Source: Histomonas meleagridis (taxonomy: Eukaryota; Parabasalia; Tritrichomonadida; Dientamoebidae). From it: a stretch of 64,000 nt of DNA. Shown here piece by piece: positions 1-8,505 of the stretch. The position numbers and the translations under genes are program-made. The DNA lies in the NCBI GenBank assembly GCA_020186115.1, contig WSYJ01000178.1, forward strand, positions 682,001 through 746,000, read 5' to 3'. Position 1 is the stretch's first letter; every line of letters begins with the position of its first letter. The notes under the pieces are model-generated. The model was not told where the DNA came from. It searched no databases and saw only the letters and a list, made by a program, of their open reading frames with translations.

Positions 1-588
1 CAATTTTGCGTTTTTTAGCCTTGGAACAAAACCATTTATTATCTTTAAGGAAAGTTTTTCCTTAAATGGGATTTGAAAATAACATATGATTAATCATATG
101 ATGAACATGTGTTCATGAAATTACAAGAAATTTTTGTATGCCTTTCTCAAACAGGAATTTATAGATATCATATAACATATACATGTACATTCGGTGGCCA
201 AAACAAAGCAACAAAGCGTCAATCACCCAAATGTGATTGTGGTGCATTTTTAAAATTTTTATAATTTAAAAATTCAGAAAATGAATATTCTTAAGAACTC
301 ATTCAAAAGTAGCACTTTTGTATTTCTGAGGGAATTTTGATATGAAAAATGATTGTTGGCAGGGCAAGAGATTTTGAAAATGGCAATCATGCCCCCGGTT
401 GAAAGACACAAACCTGTTATGGAAAAGAAATCATGGTCTATTGTTATTTCAACAGTTTTGGTGATCTTAAAAGTGACATTTTCTTGTTCCAATTTTTGTG
501 AGGATTTTGACAACCAAGCTACAGAAAAATCGATCGTTATTTATTTGATCTTTGAATGCAGTGGTCATTGAACTCTTCACCTTTATAA
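1..588. other. Left-end intergenic stretch, no gene recognised
   Basis: No reading frame here looks protein-like. Short open stretches around 274-571 exist on both strands, but they have no initiator-like motif, no recognisable domain and no consistent codon pattern. The last 50 bases are the upstream region of the TCTP gene. I see nothing else. Confidence 0.5.
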
Positions 589-1047
589 ATGAGGCTCTAC
601 GAATCACCAGTTAACCATGATGAAATGATCAATGATGCCTATCCATCAAAGCCAAACGAAGAAGCTGGATGCTTAGTTTTTGAATCTCGTTACATCGACA
701 AACTTGCTGATGAAGAAGATCCAAACTCAAAATACCAAGTTATTGATATTGTAGAAAACTTCAACCTTCAACCATATGACATGAAGAAGGCTGCATTCAT
801 GGGTTGGGCTAAGCAATTCATGCCAATGCGTAAGAAGCAACTTGAACAATCAAACCCAGGAGCTGTTGACACATTCATGGCAAACGCTAAGAAATTTGTT
901 TCTTTCATTGCCAAACATTTTGCAGATTTCGAAGTTTACATGGGTCAATCTGGTGATCCTGATGACTACTTAATGTTTGCCAGAGAAGAGGAAGGTAAGA
1001 TGGTCTTCTACTTCCTCGAATTGGCATGTGACAACTTCAAATGCTAA
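589..1047 (+). CDS. Translationally controlled tumour protein (TCTP) homologue
   Basis: A 152-residue protein with the TCTP layout. The N-terminus reads MRLYESPVNHDEMINDAYP, matching the family start (short beta strand, then HDEM followed by D-Y-P). A variable acidic loop follows, then V-D-I-V-x-N-F-N-L-Q, the helical hairpin around residues 65-110, and a C-terminal strand ending in Cys. It is about 20 residues shorter than animal TCTP, mostly in the flexible loop. TCTP is an abundant cytosolic protein linked to growth control, translation elongation factors and small GTPases. The codon choice is noticeably richer in C-ending codons than neighbouring genes, as expected for a highly expressed gene. 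The start is the only in-frame ATG near the block. I am confident of the family; the role in this organism is inferred. Confidence 0.9.
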   Translation: MRLYESPVNHDEMINDAYPSKPNEEAGCLVFESRYIDKLADEEDPNSKYQVIDIVENFNLQPYDMKKAAFMGWAKQFMPMRKKQLEQSNPGAVDTFMANAKKFVSFIAKHFADFEVYMGQSGDPDDYLMFAREEEGKMVFYFLELACDNFKC

Positions 1048-1284
1048 AATCTTTCTCAAATATGTTTTTGATTTTACTTTTATTTAAAGTTATCAGCGAT
1101 TTATTTTATCTTGGACAAAATTAATTTTTTATGTACCAGAAGTAATAAGTTTATAATGTCTGATCAGATCAATTAATTAATCAAGTTTTAAGTTTAATAT
1201 GGAGAAAGCATAAATATTTCATTTCTCCGATGCCGAAAAAATTTTTTATAGGTAGAGAGTTGATATTTACTAGTAAGTATAAGT

Positions 1285-1641
1285 TTATACTGCATATTGT
1301 GGTGGTGGAGCCTGATAAACAGGTGGTATGCTTTGGTTCTGTTGAGTGGTTGGATATGGAGCATAACCAGTATTTGGTGGAGGAGAGTATTGTATATATT
1401 CTTGTTTTCCATTTTTACTTGAAGAAGATGAACTTGATCTTTCCTCCTGCTGCTTCGCTGCGCAGTAGCATAAAACAATTACTACAATAATTGTGATTAT
1501 AATACCCACAGCAATAATAATGCCAACAATCAGAAAAACAAGTTTTATTGTTGTAAATACTTGCTCAGCAACTGAACTCATGTCAAGCGTTTCAGTTGGT
1601 GTACGTGAACTAGTTATTGAAAAAAAGAAGAAGGCAAACAT
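1285..1641 (-). CDS. Small type I membrane protein with proline-rich tail
   Basis: 118 residues. The chosen ATG gives an immediate hydrophobic signal peptide (MFAFFFFSITSS). A short extracellular or luminal stretch follows, then one strong transmembrane helix rich in Ile/Val at about residues 32-58 ending in LCYCAAK, a poly-serine segment, and a cytosolic tail rich in P, Y and Q that ends PPPQYAV. Reading on upstream would need a TTG start and would bury the signal peptide, so I start at 1641. The layout (signal, stubby ectodomain, TM, Pro/Tyr tail) resembles Shisa-type and other adaptor-like membrane proteins, and the PPxY-like motifs could bind WW domains. No family can be assigned from sequence alone. 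Confidence 0.65.
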   Translation of the reverse strand: MFAFFFFSITSSRTPTETLDMSSVAEQVFTTIKLVFLIVGIIIAVGIIITIIVVIVLCYCAAKQQEERSSSSSSSKNGKQEYIQYSPPPNTGYAPYPTTQQNQSIPPVYQAPPPQYAV

Positions 1642-2203
1642 AAATTTTTTTACGCAAATTGAAATCAACTGTCATGTTTTAGTGGTTTATTTGAATGTGC
1701 AACCAGTCAACTCTTTCAATTAGGTGTTGAAAACCTCAGAAATAACAAAATTTTGTTCTTAGTTTGTCTTAAACGAAATTTCAAAAGGTTACACAAAAAA
1801 CGGTGATTCCCTCTTTCTTGTGGTTTAGCCCACATTTACAACCTACCAGGGCAATACTACCATCTAATACATTGTACCTTTTTATTCTTTATAAAGCTTG
1901 AATCAAAAAGTTTTCTGTAATCACTTTTATTTTTGATTTTAGATCGTTTTCCAATTTAATAAGTAAATTGCTATTTCCAGTGGATCTAGTGGGATTCCTT
2001 TAAATTTACACCTTTGGTTTTGAATAAATTTCCAAATTTTATTTTCACCAAATTAGTTTCTGAACAAGATGAAAAGTGTGTGCGTCTCTTTATTTTTTTC
2101 CAATCCTATTAATAGGAGAAATAAACTTATTTCTGTGATAATCATTCTTTCATGATTTTTGAAACATGTGAATTGAAATAAAGACTTTTATAAAAGTATT
2201 AAA
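1642..2203. other. Intergenic region between divergent genes
   Basis: About 560 bases of AT-rich DNA between the minus-strand membrane protein and the BAR-like gene. It must hold both promoters. I see no open frame with protein character, no repeat and no recognisable RNA gene. Confidence 0.5.
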
Positions 2204-2938
2204 ATGTCAGGCGTGTTTCAACTCATTAAAAATGGTGCAAAAATTGGAATGCAACTCATTAAGGAGAAAACAGGAGCAGCAAAAACATGGGATGATCCAG
2301 AGTTTGAAAATGCTATTAAAAAATTAAAAATCTTACAAGAAAGATTTGATAAATTCAAGGATTACACGCACACGATAGTCAAAACCCTTCAGGGTATTTG
2401 CTATATCACAGAAGATATGACAAAATCTTTTGATAATGTTGATAAACTTAGTGGATGTCAATCTTCAAAGATTGTCGCATCACATCAAACATTTTTTACT
2501 GATCTTAAAAAGCTAACTGAAGATTATTTTGTTGGTTCAGGGCAAGAAAAAATTTTAGACAGTATTAAAGAAATCTCAAATCGACTGGATAAACTTTCAG
2601 AATTAAAGGATGCTCAAAGACAGTCACAGCTCCTCTGTTATTCGTACCGTGACAAACTTGCCAATAAAGTTAGAGCTAATTCGCCAGAGGAAGAAATCCA
2701 AAAATATCAAATGAAATATGATGAATATTCGAAAATAATGGATAGACAAACGGAATCTTTCAAGAGTGAAATGAACGTACTTTGGGATCAACGATTTATA
2801 CTTATGGAGCAACCCATGGATAAATTTGTTGAAGTCATATTTTCATTTTGCTTCAAGATTTATGGAGACCTGAACACTTTCCAAGGAGAATTTACTACAG
2901 AAGAACTCTATAAACAGTTTGAGCCTGAAGGCTTATGA
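2204..2938 (+). CDS. BAR-domain-like protein
   Basis: 244 residues, almost entirely alpha-helical with heptad character. The N-terminus (MSGVFQLIKNGAKIGMQLI, then KTWDDPEFENAIKKLK) fits the amphipathic start and helix 1 of BAR domains, where the first helix of the banana-shaped dimer begins with D-x-E-F. Three long helices follow (about 30-95, 95-160 and 165-235), with basic residues on helix 2 (RDKLANKVR) and an acidic C-terminus. Length matches BAR-only proteins such as yeast Rvs161. Such proteins dimerise and bend membranes in endocytosis or tubulation. No SH3 domain follows. The assignment rests on pattern and length, so an unrelated three-helix coiled-coil protein remains possible. Confidence 0.6.
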   Translation: MSGVFQLIKNGAKIGMQLIKEKTGAAKTWDDPEFENAIKKLKILQERFDKFKDYTHTIVKTLQGICYITEDMTKSFDNVDKLSGCQSSKIVASHQTFFTDLKKLTEDYFVGSGQEKILDSIKEISNRLDKLSELKDAQRQSQLLCYSYRDKLANKVRANSPEEEIQKYQMKYDEYSKIMDRQTESFKSEMNVLWDQRFILMEQPMDKFVEVIFSFCFKIYGDLNTFQGEFTTEELYKQFEPEGL

Positions 2939-3080
2939 TTTGAAAAATTTATGTAAATAAATGTTTGATGACTTTCTAATTTAATTAAAACTGTTTCAAA
3001 GTATTTTTCTTGAGTTTTATTAACTTAATTTGATATTGGAAAATTAATGTATGAAAATATGTTTATTGAATAAATATTAC

Positions 3081-3818
3081 TTAAGCTTTAATTTCCTGTT
3101 TCTTTGGGATGATGGCAAAATCCAGCATCATTTGTTTTTGTTTTTTCATTGGCTTTGACTGTAGTTGTTCAACTTCTGCTTGAATTGATTGCTTAAGTTG
3201 TGGATCAATACTCTGTGTGGAAGTATGTGGATGTATTGGTGCTTGACGGCATTTCCCATACCGATTTCCAATCGTGGCGCGAACAATGGCCTCAACTGAG
3301 AGAACATCTTGTTGGTTTGTTACAGTGATCTTTGTCAAATTTTCTAATACGGCGATTTTGTTCATACCGCGTTTGACTGCTACTACAAGTAAAATAGCAG
3401 CGACAAGTGCGGCACGATTTAAAGTTTGATCATTTGGAAATTCATTCTTAATATCCTCAAATATCTTTGAAGCTGTATGAGCATAACGGATAGGAATGTT
3501 TGCCATTAATGAAATTTGTTCAAATGTGAGATTGAATTCAACATTTAAAAGTTGTCTTATGTTTGAAATTTTAGACATAAATCCATCAAGCCTCAATCCA
3601 GACATATTTGCAAGGCGTTGAAGCCTTTCTTCTGTAGCTTGATTCTCTTTATAAAGTGCAAGTCCGACGCAGGCGCCTGGGTGTAAAACATTAGGAAAAT
3701 CTCTTTGTAAATTTTTATAATAAAAAAGAGCATTATCTGCAACACGAATGCTTGTTTCAAGATCAGAAAGTCGACTTTGAAGAACATATGGTGAAATTAT
3801 CTTCTTGTATGCGTGCAT
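3081..3818 (-). CDS. Origin recognition complex subunit 6 (ORC6) homologue
   Basis: 245 residues. ORC6 carries two TFIIB/cyclin-like helical repeats. Here the first runs from about 10 to 95 and the second from about 96 to 185. By eye the segment L-L-N-V-x-F-N-L-T-F-E-Q-I-S through H-T-A-S-K-I-F-E-D-I aligns well with the second fold of human ORC6, and the helix RAALVAAILLVVAVKRGMNK matches the A-A-L-x-x-A x-K-x-x-K helix. The C-terminus is basic (PMKKQKQ) and ends in a short hydrophobic motif, as in ORC6 where the tail contacts ORC3. It is nuclear and helps load the replicative helicase. It is divergent from the YjbQ gene, and a perfect E2F-type site lies 8 bases before its ATG. Confidence 0.65.
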   Translation of the reverse strand: MHAYKKIISPYVLQSRLSDLETSIRVADNALFYYKNLQRDFPNVLHPGACVGLALYKENQATEERLQRLANMSGLRLDGFMSKISNIRQLLNVEFNLTFEQISLMANIPIRYAHTASKIFEDIKNEFPNDQTLNRAALVAAILLVVAVKRGMNKIAVLENLTKITVTNQQDVLSVEAIVRATIGNRYGKCRQAPIHPHTSTQSIDPQLKQSIQAEVEQLQSKPMKKQKQMMLDFAIIPKKQEIKA

Positions 3819-3825
3819 TGATTAT

Positions 3826-3837
3826 TTTCCCGCCAAA
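3826..3837. promoter_or_regulatory. E2F/DP-type binding site between ORC6 and YjbQ genes
   Basis: The sequence is TTTCCCGCCAAA, whose reverse is TTTGGCGGGAAA, the canonical composite E2F site. It lies 8 bp upstream of the ORC6 ATG and 50 bp from the divergent ATG. In an AT-rich intergenic region a run of CCCGCC is conspicuous. ORC genes are classical E2F targets in animals and plants. That it acts as such here is inference. Confidence 0.55.
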
Positions 3838-3886
3838 CATTATTATCGGTTTCATGACGTTAAGGAAGTTTTGACAATTCTTGGAA

Positions 3887-4309
3887 ATGTTTGTCCAAAA
3901 AACAGTTTCATTACCACAGTTCCCAAGAGGATGCCATTTGATCACTGATCTTTTGATTAAAAATATTCCAGAAATATCAAAGTTCAAGGTCGGTTTAATG
4001 AATCTTTTCATCCAACATACAAGTGCTTCATTAACAATTAACGAAAATTGTTGCGATGAAGTAAGAACGGACTTAGAATCGTGGATGAATCGCGTTGTCC
4101 CAGAAGGAAATCATTGGGAACATCGATTTGAAGGAGCAGATGATATGCCAGCACACGCAAAATCTTCAATGATGGGTGTTTCGCTTAGCATTCCCATTAC
4201 AGATGGTGCATTAAATTTAGGTACTTGGCAAGGAATTTATTTAAACGAGCACCGCAATCATGGAGGATCACGAAGCATTGTCATAACTATAACAGGCCAA
4301 CCTAAATAA
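3887..4309 (+). CDS. YjbQ/UPF0047 family protein
   Basis: 140 residues, the usual length for this single-domain beta-barrel family. Diagnostic segments are present in order: F-I-Q-H-T-S-A-S-L-T-I-N-E-N near residue 45, the M-P-A-H-x-K-S-S segment near 90, S-I-P-I-T-D-G-x-L-x-L-G-T-W-Q-G-I-Y near 105, and E-H-R-x-H-G-G-S-R near 125. The conserved His, Glu and Asn residues of the family are kept. Bacterial YjbQ has been linked to thiamine-phosphate synthase-like activity, but the eukaryotic role is unknown. I start at the ATG at 3887; the frame upstream has only TTG. It shares a short divergent promoter with ORC6. Confidence 0.85.
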   Translation: MFVQKTVSLPQFPRGCHLITDLLIKNIPEISKFKVGLMNLFIQHTSASLTINENCCDEVRTDLESWMNRVVPEGNHWEHRFEGADDMPAHAKSSMMGVSLSIPITDGALNLGTWQGIYLNEHRNHGGSRSIVITITGQPK

Positions 4310-4667
4310 AGGTTTTTATAAGTGTTGTCGTCTTTAACATTTTTTGGTATTAGTACCAACTGTCTTTTTCTGTAAGCTTTTTGATATGTTCATTACTGTG
4401 AAAAATATTAAATTTGAAATTTTTTCTAGGTTTAGCAAAGCTTGTGTTTCTCAAATTAAAATGTTTATTTATGCAAGAAACATATATGTCAAAAAGATAT
4501 CTTGATGTGATTTGAAATAAAATCATATATTAAAATAAAATAACATCAGAGGAATTAAAATTTGTTTTTAAATAAAAGATATATTCATGTCATTAAGGAT
4601 ATCATTCTTGTTTAAGCTAAAAATTACATCAAAAGTGACATCTATAGTTGGTCAGTTTGGAAAAATG
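4310..4667. other. Intergenic, no gene recognised
   Basis: About 360 bases of AT-rich DNA between YjbQ and the proteasome gene. It holds the YjbQ 3' end and the proteasome promoter. No open frame, repeat or RNA gene is apparent. Confidence 0.5.
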
Positions 4668-4673
4668 TCACTT
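4668..4673 (+). promoter_or_regulatory. Initiator element of the proteasome gene
   Basis: TCACTT fits the trichomonad initiator consensus TCA(C/T)T(T/A), with the A at 4670 as the expected transcription start. This gives a 12-base leader before the ATG at 4682, typical of trichomonads. Confidence 0.6.
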
Positions 4674-4681
4674 TTAACAGT

Positions 4682-5257
4682 ATGCTAAGTATTGTTGGAC
4701 TTTGCGGACCAGACTGGGTATTAATTGCTGCTGATTCTTCAGTTTCATCATCAATCATTTGTATGAGCGAAGAATATGATCGTATTGTCGAAGTAGACAA
4801 ACGAAATGCTCTTGCTATGGCAGGAGAAACAGGTGATTCTCTTCAGTTATCAGAATATATCCAAGGAAATGTAGCACTTTACAAATATCGAAATGGTATT
4901 GAACTCAGTACAGAAGCAATGAGCCATTATATCCGAAGCATCATGGCAGAAGCCATTAGAAAGAATCCATATGAAGTCAACATGCTTCTTGGAGGATACG
5001 ATGGAAAGCCTTCACTTTATTATATGGATTATCTTGGAACTCTTCAAAAGATCCCATTTGGTGCCCAAGGCTATTGCTCATATTTTGTTCTTTCTGTTTT
5101 CGACAAGTATTATAAACCGGGTATGACACTTGATGAAGGAAAAGAACTTATGAAAAAAGCATTAGATCAAATTAAACAGAGATTCACAATCGCCCCACAT
5201 GGTTTCATTGTTAAACAAATCGATGCGAATGGAATCCAAAAGATTACAATCAATTGA
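4682..5257 (+). CDS. Proteasome subunit beta type-2 (beta-4), 20S core
   Basis: 191 residues against about 200 in animals. The first residues already form the N-terminal nucleophile fold strands (MLSIVGLCGPDWVLIAADSS), with no propeptide and no catalytic Thr at position 1, as expected for the non-catalytic beta-4 subunit. Matching stretches include A-G-E-T-G-D-S, L-S-E-Y-I-Q-G-N-V-x-L-Y-K-Y-R-N-G, N-M-L-L-G-G-Y-D and L-Y-Y-M-D-Y-L-G. It is a structural subunit of the inner ring of the 20S proteasome in cytosol and nucleus. An initiator motif sits 12 bases upstream of the ATG. Confidence 0.92.
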   Translation: MLSIVGLCGPDWVLIAADSSVSSSIICMSEEYDRIVEVDKRNALAMAGETGDSLQLSEYIQGNVALYKYRNGIELSTEAMSHYIRSIMAEAIRKNPYEVNMLLGGYDGKPSLYYMDYLGTLQKIPFGAQGYCSYFVLSVFDKYYKPGMTLDEGKELMKKALDQIKQRFTIAPHGFIVKQIDANGIQKITIN

Positions 5258-5623
5258 GTAAAACTGATTTTTAATTTTTGACAAATTAAACATCAACGAT
5301 TTTCTTTGTTAAAAAATAATGTTTGTAAAGCTTCATCCATCTATGTCTCTATAAGTTTCTTTATAAAAATTTAATAAAAGTACAAAATTATGATATCTAT
5401 GTATGTAAAAAAATTTTTGATATTGATTATTTTGATGCCAAAAAGCTGTAAAGCCAAAGATGCATTCCCATTAATGTTTTGTTTGAGTTGATATACACAT
5501 ATTTTGTTTTAATAAATTGTGCTCCCAGCAAAGATTTTAGACTGAGATAAAAAACAAAAATTTTATTTTTCATGAATGAGAATGAAACTGAAATTTTAAC
5601 ATAAAAAATATAATAAAAAACAT
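5258..5623. other. Intergenic between convergent genes
   Basis: Roughly 370 bases between the 3' ends of the proteasome gene and the minus-strand CKK gene. It is AT-rich untranslated sequence. No gene or repeat is visible. Confidence 0.5.
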
Positions 5624-8431
5624 TTATTTTAGTGTAACAACATCAATTTTTTGATCAAATTGATTTTTCAGATCTATATATTGACCTTTCGCAATATTGT
5701 AACAATAGGATCCATCAATTTCATCCTTCAAAATCTGTTTTTGTGTGTTTCCCCATATTAATTTCAATAAATTTTTATTTTCTTTCATTGTGTATATTCC
5801 AATCAAATTATTTGGTTTCTGAATTTTATCCAAAAGTGCCACAAAATGATTACGTTTGTACTTGGTTAAAATCATTGAGATTTCTCTGATTTCTTCTGTC
5901 TTTTTTATAAACGATCGTATAATAATCATTATTTTAGAGAAATTGGGTGATATGCTAATGCTTTTTTCTTTCTTTATCGTACTTGGTTTAACATTTTCGA
6001 ATGGAATAAACATTAATTTACTTTCATTTTTAACACTTTCTTCTAATTCAATGAATTCTGCAAGTGTATCATCTTCATAATCATCATAAATTTGTTTAAT
6101 TGGTGATATAGTTAATGTATTTTCTTGTTTTGTCGGAGAATTAATTTTTATTTCGGTTCTTTGATTTATAGAATTTTCGATTTTTTGTTCATTTTTTTCT
6201 ATGTTTGAATTAAATTGATAATTCTTTTTGGTTTTCTTTGTTGTTGCTTGTTCATTAAAGTCACTTTCTGTTAAATTTAAATGTTGTTCGTTTTTATTAT
6301 TTTTATTTATTGAATTATCAATAGTTAAAGTTATGGCACTTGGATATTCTTTGTTATTGTCTGATGAATAATCATTTTGATTTAATTGTATTTCTTTAAA
6401 TTTTGTACCATTTTTTTGCGGATTTTGTTGATTCTTAATTATTTTATTTTCGTTATGTTTTGGAATAAAATTATTTGATGAATAATTTTCATTATCTGAT
6501 GAAAGGATTTGCTTTACTTGTTTATCATTACCATTATATGAATTTTGTTGAATATTTATTTTCTTTTGGTTCAAATTTGGATTTGAGGAATAATTTTCAT
6601 TATCTGATGATGAATCAATTTTCTCTGATTGATTAGTATTTCTTTCTTTATGCTTTGGACGAATTTGTAAATTTTGGTGATTAATGATTTTCTGTTGTGT
6701 TGAATTTATAAAAACATCTGAAGAAGAATCATTTTTTTCTGATTGTTCATTATGTTTTGTATTAGTTTGTTGTTCATCGCTAAGATTTAGAATGAAGTTA
6801 TCTGATGTATAATTTTTGTTATCTGATGAAATTTCTTTTGCTGGTTTTGTAATATTTTGTGAACTTTGTCGATTTTTTGTTTTCTTTTGATTTGAATTTG
6901 TATTTGTAAAATTATCTGATGAATAATTTTCGTTATCCGAAGAAGAAAGAAATTTTTCTAATTGTTTGTTTTCTTTTATATTATACTTTGTGTTTGGATG
7001 AGAACTTTGATGAGTATTATTTACTTTATTTAGATTAATATTATCTGAAGAATAATTTTCATTGTCTGATGAAGAAACAATTTTATAAAATTGTTTTTTA
7101 TTTATCTTTGTAATATTTGTTTGCAAATTTTCCCTATTATTAATCTTCCTTTGTTTTGAATCTGGAGTTTTATTTATATAAACATTTGATGAAGAATCAA
7201 TTTTTTCCAGTTGTTTAGTATCTCTTTTATAATGTCTTGGACTAATTTGTAAATTTTGTCGTTTGTTAATTACTTTATTTTCAATAATAATATCTGAGGA
7301 ATAATTTTCATTATCTGGTGAATAAACATTTTTATTTATTTGTTTTGTATTTTGCTTTGTGTCATTTTTATATGATTTTTCGTGATTATTAATTTTCTTT
7401 CGTGCTGAATTTGGAGTCTTACTTATGAAGTTATCTGAAGAATAAATTTCATTATCTGTTGTAGAATCGATTTCTATGTACTGTGTTTTGTTTATTTTAT
7501 TGACTTGTGGATTTGATTTTGTTTGTTTATTGTTTCCATATTTTTGCGTATTGTTTGAAACTTTATTTGTTTGATTTATTCTTGTTTCTTCTTTTGCTTT
7601 ATTTCTTTTTCTATTTTCATAATAACTATTTTGTTTGTTTTTGTTAGGACTCACATTCGTATCAAGTTGACTTGAGCTAAATGTATATTTATTTTTAGTA
7701 TTTGAAAACTGTGAATTGTATTTTGATTGGTAATAACTTGACTTTAAATCCTGATCAAAATCTTCAATTTCTTCTTCTTCATCAATATCAGAGTGTAATG
7801 GATCTTCTGATGATGAGGAAGATGATTGCAATCCTGAAAGATGAAGATAATACTCATTCATTTTTTGAAAATTAGATTCAACTGTTTCTTGTGAAGTTGA
7901 AAAATATGGCCGATTTTGAAGAAATTTGTTGTCTTTTTTGGGGCTCCTTCGAAAAATGATTTTTGGTGATTCATTAACTGGTAAAATTTGTTCGTCATAA
8001 ATTTCTGATTTATTTTGTATTTCTTCAACTGGTTTCAATTGTCTTTTAATTTTTGGACTTTGAATGACTTTTTTCTTATTAATTGTATTTTGGGAATTGT
8101 TATTTGTGTAAAAATTACTTTTCATGTGAACTTGCATTTTTGTGTATGGTTCATCTTGTGTTTGATCTTTTTTCTGTGGAATCTCAAATGAAGATGTTAA
8201 ATTAATTGATTTTTTTAATAGTTTTTGATTTACATCAGATGCACCATCTTTTTGAGTTCTATCTTTTTGTAGACTTCCAAATGTTTGACTAAAAGGTATT
8301 TGATCTTTTCTTGTAATTTCCACTTTAATCAATCTCTCATGAAATTTGCTTTGCTTTGCACTATTAGGAGGATACTCGATTTTTGAAATTTTGGATGTGA
8401 CAATAAAGTAATTTGAATCTTCATTCTTCAT
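5624..8431 (-). CDS. Repeat-rich protein with C-terminal CAMSAP-type CKK domain
   Basis: 935 residues from the ATG at 8431; the frame stays open further upstream to 8536 but that would run into the divergent gene. Residues about 330-770 are N/S/K/Q-rich and carry roughly ten imperfect repeats of about 40 residues around the motif SSSDNENYSSDN, acidic serine clusters of casein-kinase-2 type. The last ~110 residues are ordered and match the CKK domain of CAMSAP/Patronin. Visible matches are N-H-F-V-A-L-L-D, an aromatic-rich G-I-Y-T strand, a K-L-I-W-G turn, the helix K-Q-I-L-K-D-E-I-D-G-S-Y-C-Y-N and a final I-D-V-V-T-L strand. CKK binds microtubule minus ends. The calponin-homology domain of animal CAMSAPs is not seen. 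Likely a microtubule minus-end or basal-body factor. Confidence 0.72.
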   Translation of the reverse strand: MKNEDSNYFIVTSKISKIEYPPNSAKQSKFHERLIKVEITRKDQIPFSQTFGSLQKDRTQKDGASDVNQKLLKKSINLTSSFEIPQKKDQTQDEPYTKMQVHMKSNFYTNNNSQNTINKKKVIQSPKIKRQLKPVEEIQNKSEIYDEQILPVNESPKIIFRRSPKKDNKFLQNRPYFSTSQETVESNFQKMNEYYLHLSGLQSSSSSSEDPLHSDIDEEEEIEDFDQDLKSSYYQSKYNSQFSNTKNKYTFSSSQLDTNVSPNKNKQNSYYENRKRNKAKEETRINQTNKVSNNTQKYGNNKQTKSNPQVNKINKTQYIEIDSTTDNEIYSSDNFISKTPNSARKKINNHEKSYKNDTKQNTKQINKNVYSPDNENYSSDIIIENKVINKRQNLQISPRHYKRDTKQLEKIDSSSNVYINKTPDSKQRKINNRENLQTNITKINKKQFYKIVSSSDNENYSSDNINLNKVNNTHQSSHPNTKYNIKENKQLEKFLSSSDNENYSSDNFTNTNSNQKKTKNRQSSQNITKPAKEISSDNKNYTSDNFILNLSDEQQTNTKHNEQSEKNDSSSDVFINSTQQKIINHQNLQIRPKHKERNTNQSEKIDSSSDNENYSSNPNLNQKKINIQQNSYNGNDKQVKQILSSDNENYSSNNFIPKHNENKIIKNQQNPQKNGTKFKEIQLNQNDYSSDNNKEYPSAITLTIDNSINKNNKNEQHLNLTESDFNEQATTKKTKKNYQFNSNIEKNEQKIENSINQRTEIKINSPTKQENTLTISPIKQIYDDYEDDTLAEFIELEESVKNESKLMFIPFENVKPSTIKKEKSISISPNFSKIMIIIRSFIKKTEEIREISMILTKYKRNHFVALLDKIQKPNNLIGIYTMKENKNLLKLIWGNTQKQILKDEIDGSYCYNIAKGQYIDLKNQFDQKIDVVTLK

Positions 8432-8505
8432 TTTTTTATAGAGCTTTTTCCCAATAAAAAAACGTTTACTATAACGTACAGAATGTGAGTTCGTTAACAA
8501 GATAA
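8432..8505. promoter_or_regulatory. 74-bp divergent promoter
   Basis: This short gap separates the ATGs of the CKK gene (minus strand) and the LRR/coiled-coil gene (plus strand), so both promoters must lie here or inside the genes. It contains AACGTTTAC and AACGTAC blocks but no clear TCAYTW initiator. Confidence 0.45.

Noticed and set aside
353-571. 72-codon open frame on the plus strand before TCTP
   Set aside because: It needs a non-ATG start, has no domain or initiator, and lies in the promoter of the TCTP gene. A frame of this length is expected by chance.
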